From Betaproteobacteria bacterium (GTDB lineage: Bacteria; Pseudomonadota; Gammaproteobacteria; Burkholderiales; SG8-41), in assembly GCA_016868035.1 (NCBI GenBank), contig VGID01000007.1:33728-97727 (forward strand): a stretch of DNA of 64,000 nucleotides. The letters run 5' to 3'. Shown here in pieces: positions 1-8,195 of the stretch. Every line of letters starts with the position of its first letter. The stretch's first letter is position 1. Below the pieces are notes generated by a model. It saw only the letters and a list, made by a program, of their open reading frames with translations. It did no database searches and was not told the DNA's origin. The position numbers and the translations under genes were made by a program.

Positions 1-112
1 CGTGCGCCAGCGCATCGAGAAAAAGCCGATCGAGCCGGACCAGCCCTTCGCGCTGATAGAGCGCATCGAAGGTGAGCCCGGACTCAGGAACGGGGATGGT
101 CTTCGCAGCCAC
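1..112 (-). CDS. N-terminal fragment of an unidentified protein, cut by the window edge
   Basis: Reading leftwards from a GTG at 112-110 gives an open frame of 37 codons running off the window, beginning V-A-A-K-T-I-P-V-P-E-S-G-L-T-F and continuing with an amphipathic, leucine-rich stretch. An in-frame TAG lies two codons upstream, so the GTG is the first possible start in this frame. A perfect TATAAT on the same strand at 148-143 supports a gene beginning here. No clear ribosome binding site is visible. I do not recognise the family from this short piece. The opposite strand is also open here, so the strand is a judgement. Confidence 0.4.
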   Translation of the reverse strand, partial: MAAKTIPVPESGLTFDALYQREGLVRLDRLFLDALAH

Positions 113-142
113 GTACTACGCTCAACACATTGAAAATTCTAG

Positions 143-148
143 ATTATA
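143..148 (-). promoter_or_regulatory. Possible -10 box for the leftward gene at the window edge
   Basis: TATAAT on the minus strand, about 30 bases before the GTG at 112. The -35 region 17-18 bases upstream reads TGAGGC/ATGAGG and is a poor match, so this is a candidate only. The rest of 113-358 shows no gene. Confidence 0.3.
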
Positions 149-358
149 CCCGCGCCGCCCGGTACGCCTCATCGCTTTGCGTTCCATGGATACGGGCGGA
201 GGCAATATATTGGGCACGCAACATGGCCGGCTCCGTCGGCGAACGACCGCCATGGCGGGGCATGCGATAATGACCGGGCGGATTTCCGCCTTGCTTCATG
301 GCCTTTTCGCCACTGCGAGCAGGCCTGTGCGTGGCCAAAAGTGGAGCGGGATGACAGT

Positions 359-490
359 ATGACGCAAACCGTGCGAACGCTGATGTGGCTGATGCTCGCC
401 GTGCTGGCGGCGCTGGTGAGCTATAGCGGTTTTCGCGGCTATCTAGGCCCCGAGTTGCTGCTCAATTTCGCCAATACGGTTTACTGCTAG
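359..490 (+). CDS. Small single-pass membrane protein (43 aa), function unknown
   Basis: ATG at 359 opens a 43-codon frame ending in TAG at 488-490. The product starts M-T-Q-T-V-R-T and then has one hydrophobic helix (about residues 7-24, rich in L, M, V and A), followed by a short polar tail ending N-T-V-Y-C. GGAG at 343-346 lies 12 bases upstream. It is 35 bp from the TSUP permease gene on the same strand, so the two may be co-transcribed and the peptide could be an accessory to that permease; this is inference. The composition is typical of a real small membrane protein, but I know no family for it. Confidence 0.5.
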   Translation: MTQTVRTLMWLMLAVLAALVSYSGFRGYLGPELLLNFANTVYC

Positions 491-525
491 CAAGTCCCCG
501 TCGCATCCGATCCGAAGGAGCGTCC

Positions 526-1281
526 TTGCCGGAACTGTTATGGTTGTTCGCGGCTGCGCTCGGCGTCGGCTTCCTGATCGGCGCGTCCAGTATCGGCGGC
601 ATCCTGCTCATCCCCGCACTCTCGGCCATCGCCGGTCTGACCCTGCATCAAGCGATGGCGACCGCGCTGTTCACTTTCATTTTTACGGGAATCGCGGGCA
701 GCATTGCCTTCCAGCGCCGCCGCACCATAGATTGGGAATTGACGATCCCCCTCTGCCTCGGGGCAGCGCCGTTCGCGTTCGCGGGCGCATGGCTCAATTC
801 GCGTGCTCCGGCTTCGGTGCTGGCCTTGCTGCTCGCCGTGATCATCATTTTTGCCGGCGTCTATGCGCTTGCAAACTCGCGCGGCCTCGGCAATCCCGTT
901 TTTTCCGGACAGCCGCGGGCCCGCCGTGCCCTGCTCGCTGGGTTCGGAGCGCTGGTCGGCCTCGGCGCCGGTTTGACTGGCGTGGGCGGCCCCGTGCTGT
1001 CGGTTCCCCTGATGGTCGTTGCTGGCTTCCCCGTGCTCGCCTGTATCGGAGCCGGGCAAGTCATTCAGATCGTCGCCGCGGGTATGGGAACGATTGGATT
1101 CCTCCAGTTCGGCACGATCAACTTTGCGATCGGGGTGCCAGTACTGATCCTTCAGGTCGGCGGAGTATTGGCCGGCGTCCATCTCGCGCATACGATGAAC
1201 CCGTTGCCGCTGCGGCGCTTCGTTGCGCTTCTTTGCATCACCGTCGGGGTGTTTCTTCTCGCGCGACCTCCGGCCGCGTGA
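526..1281 (+). CDS. TSUP (TauE/SafE) family membrane permease
   Basis: A 251-residue inner membrane protein. It begins at TTG 526, chosen because AAGGAG (515-520) sits five bases upstream. It has the two-repeat layout of the TauE/SafE/DUF81 family: a glycine-rich re-entrant motif near residues 19-25 (GASSIGG) and a second one near 145-156 (GLGAGLTGVGGP), each within a bundle of about four helices. Family members export or import sulfite, sulfonates or small organic acids. Nothing here fixes the substrate, although an organosulfur or C1-linked anion would fit the nearby one-carbon genes. Its 3' end faces folD, which is convergent, with 65 bp between them. Confidence 0.85.
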   Translation: MPELLWLFAAALGVGFLIGASSIGGILLIPALSAIAGLTLHQAMATALFTFIFTGIAGSIAFQRRRTIDWELTIPLCLGAAPFAFAGAWLNSRAPASVLALLLAVIIIFAGVYALANSRGLGNPVFSGQPRARRALLAGFGALVGLGAGLTGVGGPVLSVPLMVVAGFPVLACIGAGQVIQIVAAGMGTIGFLQFGTINFAIGVPVLILQVGGVLAGVHLAHTMNPLPLRRFVALLCITVGVFLLARPPAA

Positions 1282-1346
1282 TAAGCAGCATCCGCTAAGA
1301 ACCCTGCGCCGCCGCGCGGGAGAAACGACGCGGTGTAAGGATGTAT

Positions 1347-2201
1347 CTAAGCGCGCAACGTGCGTTCCGCGGCCTGCACCGTATTGGCTAGCAGCATCGC
1401 CACCGTCATCGGTCCGACTCCGCCGGGCACCGGCGTGATCCACCCCGCGACCTCGCGCACCGGGGCGAAATCCACGTCTCCCGTGATGCCTTTGCCCTCC
1501 ACGCGGTTGATGCCGACGTCGATCACCGCAGCCCCCACCTTCACCATATCCGCGGTGATCAGCCGCGGACGCCCGGTCGCAGCCACCAGGATGTCGGCCC
1601 GCCGCGTATGCTGTCCGAGGTCCGGAGTGCGGCTGTGGCACACGGTGACGGTCGCGCCGCGAGCCATCAGCATGAGCGCCATCGGCTTGCCGACGATCGC
1701 GCTGCGCCCGACCACGACGGCTTCACGGCCGTCGATCGAGATGCCCGCGTGGTCGAGCATCGCAACGACTCCGCGCGGCGTGCACGGCTCGAAGACCGGG
1801 CGCCCGGAGACGAGAGCGCCCAGGTTGACCCAGCTCAACCCGTCTACGTCCTTCTCCGGGGCGATCGCTTTTGCCACCAGCTCCGGGTCGAGGTGCGCCG
1901 GCAGCGGAAGCTGCACGAGGATGCCATGCACCCGTGGATCGCGGTTGAGCTTGTCGAGGGTGGCGAGCAGCGTTTCCGGCGTCGCGCCCGCATCCAGCAG
2001 GTGCTCCTCGTTATGGACGCCGACCTCGTTGCAGGCCCGCATCTTGTTGCGGACATAGATCCTGGATGCCGGGTTGTCTCCCACCAGCACCGCGGCGAGG
2101 CCCGGTCGCACGTTCGAGCGCCCGAGGCTCGCCGTTCGCTCCTTCAGGCGGCCATAGGTGTCGCGGGCAAGCGCCGCGCCGTCGATCACGTGGGCAGGCA
2201 T
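1347..2201 (-). CDS. folD: Bifunctional methylene-THF dehydrogenase / methenyl-THF cyclohydrolase FolD
   Basis: 284 residues, the usual length for FolD. The enzyme interconverts 5,10-methylene-, 5,10-methenyl- and 10-formyl-tetrahydrofolate with NADP in the cytoplasm. Visible hallmarks are Y49 and catalytic K53 in the Y-V-R-N-K-M motif, the nucleotide-binding G-R-S-A-I-V-G-K-P loop in the second half, and the C-terminal P-G-G-V-G-P-M-T signature. It lies on the same strand as the corrinoid cluster (4.3-11.7 kb) but is separated from it by an oppositely oriented two-gene cassette. In that pathway it would oxidise the methylene-THF made by MetF acting in reverse. It may equally be the only housekeeping copy; the sequence cannot tell. 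Confidence 0.95.
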   Translation of the reverse strand: MPAHVIDGAALARDTYGRLKERTASLGRSNVRPGLAAVLVGDNPASRIYVRNKMRACNEVGVHNEEHLLDAGATPETLLATLDKLNRDPRVHGILVQLPLPAHLDPELVAKAIAPEKDVDGLSWVNLGALVSGRPVFEPCTPRGVVAMLDHAGISIDGREAVVVGRSAIVGKPMALMLMARGATVTVCHSRTPDLGQHTRRADILVAATGRPRLITADMVKVGAAVIDVGINRVEGKGITGDVDFAPVREVAGWITPVPGGVGPMTVAMLLANTVQAAERTLRA

Positions 2202-2383
2202 CGATCAGCCGTTGGTACTGTGCGAGGATCGCGCCTCGGAGAGCGCTTTTCTTGTCAGCATGCTGTGCGGCCTTGTTGCATCGTGGCGCGAGCGCGATTA
2301 TTGCACGGGCACGCTGGAACTGTCATTCGATTCGCCCGCATCCGGACTCGTGATGGCCTTCCGGGCAGGCATGCGAACGTGAA

Positions 2384-2413
2384 GTTGGCGCGCCCTGCCA
2401 ACTTGCGTAAAAT
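2384..2413 (+). promoter_or_regulatory. Sigma-70-type promoter with overlapping inverted repeat
   Basis: TTGGCG (2385-2390), a 17-bp spacer, then TAAAAT (2408-2413) form a good sigma-70 promoter about 46 bp before the gene at 2460. A perfect inverted repeat GTTGGC-N7-GCCAAC (2384-2402) covers the -35 box and half the spacer, a typical place for a repressor operator. The surrounding region 2202-2459 has no gene I can support. Confidence 0.5.
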
Positions 2414-2459
2414 TTACCATTTCTTCGCAACGATTCTCCGGATCGGGTGAAGTCCTCCG

Positions 2460-2951
2460 ATGGCTCCGAAACGCGTGTCGCTATGGGATAAGGAACGTCG
2501 CGAGCGCTACCTTGCGGAAAGCGACGACGCCCGGGCTCGTGCGAACGCACGCCACGACGGCGAGCATACCGCGCGGGATCTGCCCCGCGTCTGGCAAGGC
2601 CTGACGCGCGACGAAAGATCCGTCATGGAATACCTTTTGCTCGTGGGCAGCCCCACCGTCGTGGCGCTTCACGATGAAGGCCTGCTCGACGGGCTGGTCG
2701 CCAAAGGGCTGCTTCGGAGGCCCCCCGGTGTCGGAACGCTGTTCATGAGTCACTACGAGACCACCTACGATGTGCCGGCTGCGGTGTGGCAATCCATGAA
2801 TGACGGCCGGAAGCGCTATTTGCCCTACGCCGGCGCGCAGCTCGAGGCGCAACGCCGGCAAGCACGCGAGCGTCTGCACGCAAAGATCCTAGTGCTGGAG
2901 CCCTCGAGCGGGCCGGCGCGCCGCTCCAGCCGGAAAAAACGGCACGCCTGA
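2460..2951 (+). CDS. Hypothetical 163-aa basic protein, possibly DNA-binding, partner of DprA-like gene
   Basis: I do not recognise the family. The N-terminal 45 residues are highly charged and rich in R, E and D. Residues about 46-95 (from L-T-R-D-E-R-S-V to L-R-R-P-P-G-V) read like a compact helical, winged-helix-like domain, with a hydrophobic L-L-L-V-G-S-P turn and a G-L-L-D-G-L-V-A-K-G-L-L recognition-like helix pair. The tail is strongly basic and ends S-S-R-K-K-R-H-A. The stop codon overlaps the ATG of the next gene (TGATG, 2949-2953), so the two are translationally coupled. The ribosome binding site is weak. The gene is the first of a cassette on the opposite strand to the flanking C1 genes. 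A DNA-related role is inference. Confidence 0.7.
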   Translation: MAPKRVSLWDKERRERYLAESDDARARANARHDGEHTARDLPRVWQGLTRDERSVMEYLLLVGSPTVVALHDEGLLDGLVAKGLLRRPPGVGTLFMSHYETTYDVPAAVWQSMNDGRKRYLPYAGAQLEAQRRQARERLHAKILVLEPSSGPARRSSRKKRHA

Positions 2952-4150
2952 TGAGCGTTTCCACGATCCCGGGTCCCGAAACAATAGCAACACTGCTTCT
3001 TTGCGGGCGATTCGGCCCGACGCGCGACGGAATCAAGCTGTTGTCGCCGTCCGAATATCACGATCTGGCGCAATGGCTTGATACCCACCGTCTCGCTTTC
3101 GGCGATCTCATCAAGCCGGACGCGAGACCGATTCTCCAGGCCTATGCGGGCCGCGGCTCGGGGCGGGAACGCCTGCTTGCTCTCCTGAAGCGGACCGACG
3201 AGCTGGTGCTCGCGCTCGAGGGGTGGTCGCAGATGGGAATCTGGGTCGTGGCCCAGACCGACCCGCAGTATCCGCGGCGCTTGCGCCAGCGGTTGAAGCG
3301 CGCGGCCCTGCCGCTGCTGTTCGGCGCGAGCTCGCGGTCGTTGCTCGACGGCGGAGGCGTCTGCATCGTCGGTTCCCGCGACAGCCCCGAGGCAGCACTT
3401 CAGTTCGCGCAGGCCATCGGAGGGCGGTGCGCCCGCGAAGGCATGACCGTGGTTTCGAGCGACATGCGCGGCGTGGACCGCGAGACCGTGAATGCGGCGC
3501 TCGATGAGGGCGGAAAGGCGATTTGCGTGCTCTCGGGCTGCCTGGAGAAGGCGATCACCGCGAAGCGGCACCGCTCCACGCTCGCCGCGAACGCCCTCGC
3601 CATGGTGACGCCGTTCTCTCCCGACACCCGTTTCAAGGCAGCGAACGCCATACGTGTGAACAAATACCAGTACGCCCTTTCGGATGTCGCCATCGTCGTC
3701 GAGACGCGCGAAAAAGGGGGCGTCTGGCTGGGTGCCGAGGAAAACCGCCACAAGGGCTGGGTGCCGGCCTTCATCCGCACCGGAGAGACCATGTCCCCGA
3801 GCAACCACGCCGCGCTTCACCTGGGCCTGCTCCCGATCACGCTCCAGGATGTCGAGCGCTCCGAGAGTCTGCGCGACTTCTTCGTCACGCACGGCCTGTC
3901 GGCCTGGAGCGCGGGCACCGAGGCGAAGCAACCCTGCGCGCCCTCCTCCAGACCGGGGCCGTCCGTGGACTTGTACTCGATCTTCGTGACCGAATTGCGG
4001 ACGGTGGTCGCGGCCGCGCCGCGCTCCGAGACCGAGATCGCCGAGCATTTCAAGATCGAACGCACCCAGGCGCGCGAGTGGCTGGCCCGCGCACTCGCGA
4101 ACGGCGTCGTGCGGAAAGCCGATGACGCGAATCGCTACATGGCGCCCTAG
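2951..4150 (+). CDS. DprA-like SLOG/Rossmann protein with C-terminal winged helix
   Basis: 399 residues. The core (about 135-300) is a DprA/Smf-type Rossmann (SLOG) fold: C-I-V-G-S-R-D at 138-144 matches the GSR nucleotide-binding loop, R-G-V-D (173-176) replaces the canonical A-R-G-I-D, G-G-K-A-I-C-V-L-S-G-C-L matches the G-T-I-A-V-L-G-C-G-L strand, and A-N-A-I-R-V-N-K-Y replaces R-N-R-I-I-A-G-L-S. A winged-helix-like tail (about 340-395) resembles the DprA C-terminus. Canonical DprA loads RecA on incoming ssDNA. The degenerate motifs and the coupled 163-residue partner suggest a paralogue with another job, for example in DNA defence or uptake control; that is inference. The first 130 residues match the position of the DprA helical/SAM-like region. 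Confidence 0.8.
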   Translation: MSVSTIPGPETIATLLLCGRFGPTRDGIKLLSPSEYHDLAQWLDTHRLAFGDLIKPDARPILQAYAGRGSGRERLLALLKRTDELVLALEGWSQMGIWVVAQTDPQYPRRLRQRLKRAALPLLFGASSRSLLDGGGVCIVGSRDSPEAALQFAQAIGGRCAREGMTVVSSDMRGVDRETVNAALDEGGKAICVLSGCLEKAITAKRHRSTLAANALAMVTPFSPDTRFKAANAIRVNKYQYALSDVAIVVETREKGGVWLGAEENRHKGWVPAFIRTGETMSPSNHAALHLGLLPITLQDVERSESLRDFFVTHGLSAWSAGTEAKQPCAPSSRPGPSVDLYSIFVTELRTVVAAAPRSETEIAEHFKIERTQAREWLARALANGVVRKADDANRYMAP

Positions 4151-4278
4151 CAGCCTGCCGGATTTGATTCCGACCGGATGCGAACAGCAAAATCGCCGGC
4201 GGATTCCGAATTCACTCAGGCGGTCTTGCATAAAGGAGCATGTCGGCCTCAAGTCCGGCAAACTCCTGGCGGGAAGCG

Positions 4279-6177
4279 TCAGGCGCTCCCGGACATCGTT
4301 ACCGTCGGCCCGTCGGCGGCGAGGTTGCACGCGTTGACGAAAATCTCCTGGAACTCGGGCCGGGTCGCGAGCGCGACATGCTCGATCTGGCGCGCAATCG
4401 TCTCGGCCCGGCGCCTTTCCGTCTCGGACAATAGCGCCATCTGTGCGCCGAGATGGGCGGCGTTCCCAACGTAGCGGATCCGGTCCAGCGGCAACGCAGG
4501 CAGCAGGCGGATTCGCACCGCGCTCTCGATGTTCACGTAGTTGCCGAACCCGCCCGCCAGGAGCAACTCGTCGATGTCCTCGTCCGCAACGTTCATCAGC
4601 CTCTGCAGCATCAGGATGCCGGCGTAGATCGCCCCTTTCGCGAGCTGGAGCTGCCGGCAGTCGATCTGGGTCAGCACGATGTCCTCGGGCTTGCCAGCCT
4701 TCGCCGCGGGCACGAGGACGAAAGCGCGGCTGCCCTCGTGCGCGACGATCCGCTGGCGAATCAGCGGGGGCAGCGCCGCCAGGTCGTTATGGCGCAGCCG
4801 GCCCGCCGCGTTCAGCACCTTCGCGTCCAGCATCTTGGCCACCGCGTCGATTAGCCCGGACCCGCAGATGCCGATCGCGGGCACCTCTCCGATGACCTGG
4901 CACTCGACGTCGTCGCCGATGCGGATGCGCTCGATCGCGCCGATCGCGCCCCGCATCCCGTGCTTGATCTGCCCGCCCTCAAAGGTCGGCCCCGCGGGCG
5001 CCGAGCAGGCCATCAGCTTGTCCTTCGATCCCATGACCACTTCGCCGTTGGTTCCGATGTCGACCAGCACCCGTATCTTTTCGCTGGCGTACAGGCGCGT
5101 CGCGATGATCGCCGCCACCGTATCGGCACCGACGAATCCCGCGACGATGGGCAGAAAGCACACGCGCGCATGGGGCGTTTTCTTGAGCGGCAATGCGGAG
5201 GCGGGAACAACGATCGGATAGCGGGCTGTCGGAGCATAAGGCGCGAGACCGACATAGCTCGTGTCGATGCCGAGGAACATGTGGTGCATGCACGTATTGC
5301 CCACGATCACGATCTTGTAGATGCGCTCCGGCGCTATACGCGCCTTTGCGCAGGCTTCCTCGATGAAATCGTTGATCGCGGTGAGAATGCGTCCGCGCAA
5401 CGAGGCGAGTTTCTTCGCGTCGAATTGCGCGTAGGCGACGCGGGACATCAGGTCGCCTCCGAACACGGCCTGGGGATTGATGCCCCCCACCGTGGCCAAG
5501 GGCTCGCCAGTCGCGAGGTCGAGCAGGCTGCCGACGATACTCGTCGTTCCGATGTCGAAGGCCATGCCGTACATGCGTGTGCCCTCGGAACCCGCATCGA
5601 TCGCGATGATCCGCTTGTTGAACGTCGTGACCGTGAGCTGGCCGTTCCGGGAGCGCAGCGCCTCGGGCACCTTGCGCAGCACGTCGAGCGCGACCTCCGG
5701 ATCCGTGCCGGGGGGGAGTTGCAGAAGAATTTCCTCGATATCCGAGGTGAGGTGGTTCTCGTCACTCGGTGCCGTAGCCACGATGATGTGCTGCTCGACC
5801 CCGCAATCGAGCGCTGCGCCGTCGAGGGCATCGGACTCGCCGGCGCCCAGGATCTTGTGCCCCGCCTCCCCCCGCAAAGACGCCGGCATGATGGCGCAGT
5901 CGGCGATCACGGCAGTCTGGCACGACAAGCGGAAGTTTTCGTGCACCGCGTCGTGCCCGAGCTGGATCGTGTCCTGCACCGTGGGCGGCGGAATATCGCC
6001 GCTCAACACCTTGACCCGGCAGCTCCGGCAGCGGCCGCGCCGGCCGCACGTGGCCGTGATGTCCACGCCGGCATCGAGCGCGGCCTGCAGCATGGTGATC
6101 CCGGCGGCGACCTCGACGCTCCTCGACTCGCCGCGCTGGGCGCCGTCGACCAGTGTTACACGGAACGTCTTCGACAT
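4279..6177 (-). CDS. Reductive activator of corrinoid proteins (RACo-type, [2Fe-2S] + ASKHA/DUF4445)
   Basis: 632 residues from ATG 6177, chosen over an upstream in-frame ATG because GAGG lies nine bases before it. The N-terminal ~95 residues are a plant-type [2Fe-2S] ferredoxin domain with ligands C44, C50, C53 and C86. A linker follows, then an actin-like ATPase (ASKHA) domain from about residue 218, with the phosphate-binding M-A-F-D-I-G-T-T, V-D-I-G-T-N-G-E and L-L-A-G-G-F-G motifs. RACo proteins use ATP to drive reduction of inactive Co(II) cobalamin to Co(I), restoring corrinoid methyltransferases. It is the last gene of the leftward C1 cluster, 54 bp after the methyltransferase gene. 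The fit to its neighbours is excellent. Confidence 0.9.
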   Translation of the reverse strand: MSKTFRVTLVDGAQRGESRSVEVAAGITMLQAALDAGVDITATCGRRGRCRSCRVKVLSGDIPPPTVQDTIQLGHDAVHENFRLSCQTAVIADCAIMPASLRGEAGHKILGAGESDALDGAALDCGVEQHIIVATAPSDENHLTSDIEEILLQLPPGTDPEVALDVLRKVPEALRSRNGQLTVTTFNKRIIAIDAGSEGTRMYGMAFDIGTTSIVGSLLDLATGEPLATVGGINPQAVFGGDLMSRVAYAQFDAKKLASLRGRILTAINDFIEEACAKARIAPERIYKIVIVGNTCMHHMFLGIDTSYVGLAPYAPTARYPIVVPASALPLKKTPHARVCFLPIVAGFVGADTVAAIIATRLYASEKIRVLVDIGTNGEVVMGSKDKLMACSAPAGPTFEGGQIKHGMRGAIGAIERIRIGDDVECQVIGEVPAIGICGSGLIDAVAKMLDAKVLNAAGRLRHNDLAALPPLIRQRIVAHEGSRAFVLVPAAKAGKPEDIVLTQIDCRQLQLAKGAIYAGILMLQRLMNVADEDIDELLLAGGFGNYVNIESAVRIRLLPALPLDRIRYVGNAAHLGAQMALLSETERRRAETIARQIEHVALATRPEFQEIFVNACNLAADGPTVTMSGSA

Positions 6178-6231
6178 TAGGGTCGCCTCACGCCCGGCGG
6201 GAGCCCGGTACATCGCTTTGCGCCATGATCC

Positions 6232-7203
6232 TCAACGCCGGGAATACGCGATGTAGCGCATGGCGAAATCGTCCTTGCCGAGGAGCACGTCGGCGGCGAG
6301 CCGGAATTCGACGTACTGGATCGGCGGATTCATGATCGGGTCGATCATCAGCGTGTCGCATCCGGCCAGGATCGACAGGATGATGAACGCATTGTTGATC
6401 ACCTTGCGGTCGGGCAGCCCGAACGAGGTGTTGCTGTGGCCGCCGAAGATGTGCACTTCCGGGTACCGCGCGCGTATCTCCCGGACCGCGTCCAGGTAAT
6501 GATTACCGTACTCCGATCCCGCGCCGACGGGAAACGCGAGCGGGTCGAGATAGCGGTCGCCCATCGGCACGTCGGCGGCGTCCATCAACTCCATGATCTG
6601 GCCGAGGTTTTCGACCCGCTGGGCCGCGTCCTGCGGCATGTTGTCGCGTCCGCTGGCGTTGCCGAACAGGAGCGCATTGTATTTCTTCGCCAGCCCGATC
6701 AGCACCTGGCGTCCGTCCTCGAGGTTCACCGAGTTGATCGCCGGGCGGCTCGTCGCCACGTCGTATACCTCCAGGCCGGCGATGATGGTATCCGGGTCCG
6801 AGGAATCGATGGACAGCGTGGTATCGGTCATCGACTGCACAACCGGCACGAGCCAGCGCATCCACTGGTGGCGCTCGTTCGGATCCACGGATATCTCGTC
6901 CACGCACAGATCGATGATGTTCACGCCGGCCTGCACCTGGGAGCGGATCAGCCAGGCGATGTAGTCCGTGTTCTTCGTTCGCAGCGCGTGCGCGATGTGG
7001 GGGATCTGGTACTTGCGCACCTCCGCGGGATCCTTCGGGAAGATGCTCGTGATGTCGAGTACCTGTGTGCCGCCATCCGGTCCCGGGAAAGACACTCCGA
7101 TCTTGCCGTCGCTGCGCACGACCCGGGGGCTGCTGGGCTTCAACCGCCGGGTGGAATTGAAGTTTTCTCCGATAATATCCAGGATTTTTTCACTTGCTCC
7201 CAT
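6232..7203 (-). CDS. Methyltetrahydrofolate:corrinoid methyltransferase (CmuB/AcsE/MeTr type)
   Basis: 323 residues from ATG 7203, with GGACGGAG upstream as ribosome binding site. The pterin-binding TIM-barrel family is recognisable from I-I-G-E-N-F-N near the start, D-S-S-D-P-D, N-S-V-N-L-E-D-G, and G-G-H-S-N-T-S-F-G-L-P-D-R near the C-terminal third, which match the conserved N/D residues that bind folate in MeTr and MetH. The enzyme moves a methyl group between methylcobalamin on a corrinoid protein and tetrahydrofolate. Here it would take the methyl from the CmuA-like protein encoded upstream. The gene lies between the MetH-activation-like gene (97 bp gap) and the RACo gene, consistent with one operon. 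Confidence 0.88.
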   Translation of the reverse strand: MGASEKILDIIGENFNSTRRLKPSSPRVVRSDGKIGVSFPGPDGGTQVLDITSIFPKDPAEVRKYQIPHIAHALRTKNTDYIAWLIRSQVQAGVNIIDLCVDEISVDPNERHQWMRWLVPVVQSMTDTTLSIDSSDPDTIIAGLEVYDVATSRPAINSVNLEDGRQVLIGLAKKYNALLFGNASGRDNMPQDAAQRVENLGQIMELMDAADVPMGDRYLDPLAFPVGAGSEYGNHYLDAVREIRARYPEVHIFGGHSNTSFGLPDRKVINNAFIILSILAGCDTLMIDPIMNPPIQYVEFRLAADVLLGKDDFAMRYIAYSRR

Positions 7204-7300
7204 TACCTGCTCCGTCCTTTCGAAAAAAGTAACCTGCCTTTGCGACAACGAAGTCGCCGCCCGGTTGCGGCCGCCCGCGCGCCGGTGTTGCGTAACGCCG

Positions 7301-8077
7301 TCATGAGGCTTCCGCAGGCGTCGGGCGCAGTCCGTAGAGCCCCGAGCGCGACATCTTCGGTACCATGCCGCCGCTCTCCAGCAGGCGCACCGGAAGCTCG
7401 ACGTCACGGAAGATGCCGAACAATGCGGGTTGCTCGAACAGAGACCAGTCGCATTTTCGGCCACCCACGCTGAAGCTGTATCCGGGCGCCATGCGGCGGG
7501 TGAGCACAAGCCCCTCGGGCCCGACGAGTTCGCCCAGATGCCGCAGCAGGCGCTTGGTCGCCTGCTCGACCGCCATCCAGCCCACCGTCTCCAGAAACAA
7601 CGACTCGAGCACCTGTTTGCTGGCCGAGAGGTTGCTGCCGACCTGGTCGAAACCCCCGCCGAGGGTCAGCACGAAAGCGATGATCTCGCGGCATCCGGAA
7701 AGATATCTGTCGAAAGCATCGCAGCGTACCCGTGTGCCGTCGACCAGCGTCAGCACACCGCCGGCGCAATCGGCGATGCCCACGCGCCGATAACGCGCAT
7801 CCGCTGCGAGCATGCGGTTGGCCATGGTCGTGACCGTTTCGGCGGCGTTTCTCACGGCCGGCCGCACCCGGGCAAGGTCGGTATACCCCTGCAATCTGAG
7901 GATCTGCTCGACGCTCACCCTCAGGTCCTTCGGAGCGTAGGTTCCGCACGCGCCAGCCATGGAAGGTTCCGGCGCCCGCCGGCCAGACGCTTCCGGGGCG
8001 GTGCCCGACGCAGGCGGATCCACGGAACCCTTGGCAGCGGAAACCATCTTGCCGGAGCGCTCCTGCACTATGGACAT
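7301..8077 (-). CDS. Methionine-synthase activation-domain-like protein (corrinoid reactivation)
   Basis: 258 residues from ATG 8077, with GAGG eight bases upstream. After a low-complexity first ~45 residues comes a domain resembling the C-terminal S-adenosylmethionine-binding activation domain of cobalamin-dependent MetH: helix-rich with L-T-L-G-G-G-F-D-Q, then T-R-R-M-A-P-G-Y-S-F at the place of the R-x-S-P-G-Y motif, followed by L-F-E-Q-P-A-L-F-G-I. In MetH this domain donates the AdoMet methyl to reductively reactivate cobalamin. A free-standing copy within a corrinoid methyltransferase operon probably helps keep the CmuA-like protein or the methyltransferase active. The 118-bp gap between metF and this gene shows no feature I can name. 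Confidence 0.75.
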   Translation of the reverse strand: MSIVQERSGKMVSAAKGSVDPPASGTAPEASGRRAPEPSMAGACGTYAPKDLRVSVEQILRLQGYTDLARVRPAVRNAAETVTTMANRMLAADARYRRVGIADCAGGVLTLVDGTRVRCDAFDRYLSGCREIIAFVLTLGGGFDQVGSNLSASKQVLESLFLETVGWMAVEQATKRLLRHLGELVGPEGLVLTRRMAPGYSFSVGGRKCDWSLFEQPALFGIFRDVELPVRLLESGGMVPKMSRSGLYGLRPTPAEAS

Positions 8078-8195
8078 CCTCGACGCCTCGTCGTTTTCGG
8101 GAGAGTATGTGCGAGTGGCGCACTGCAAGTCGAGCGCGAGCCGCCGGACCGGGCCGACGAGCTACCCGCATGACAAAGCGATGCTTCGCGAGTGC

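Noticed and set aside
2825..4330. 501-codon minus-strand frame opposite the DprA-like gene
   Set aside because: Arg- and His-rich shadow. The plus strand shows the GSR loop and a coupled start.
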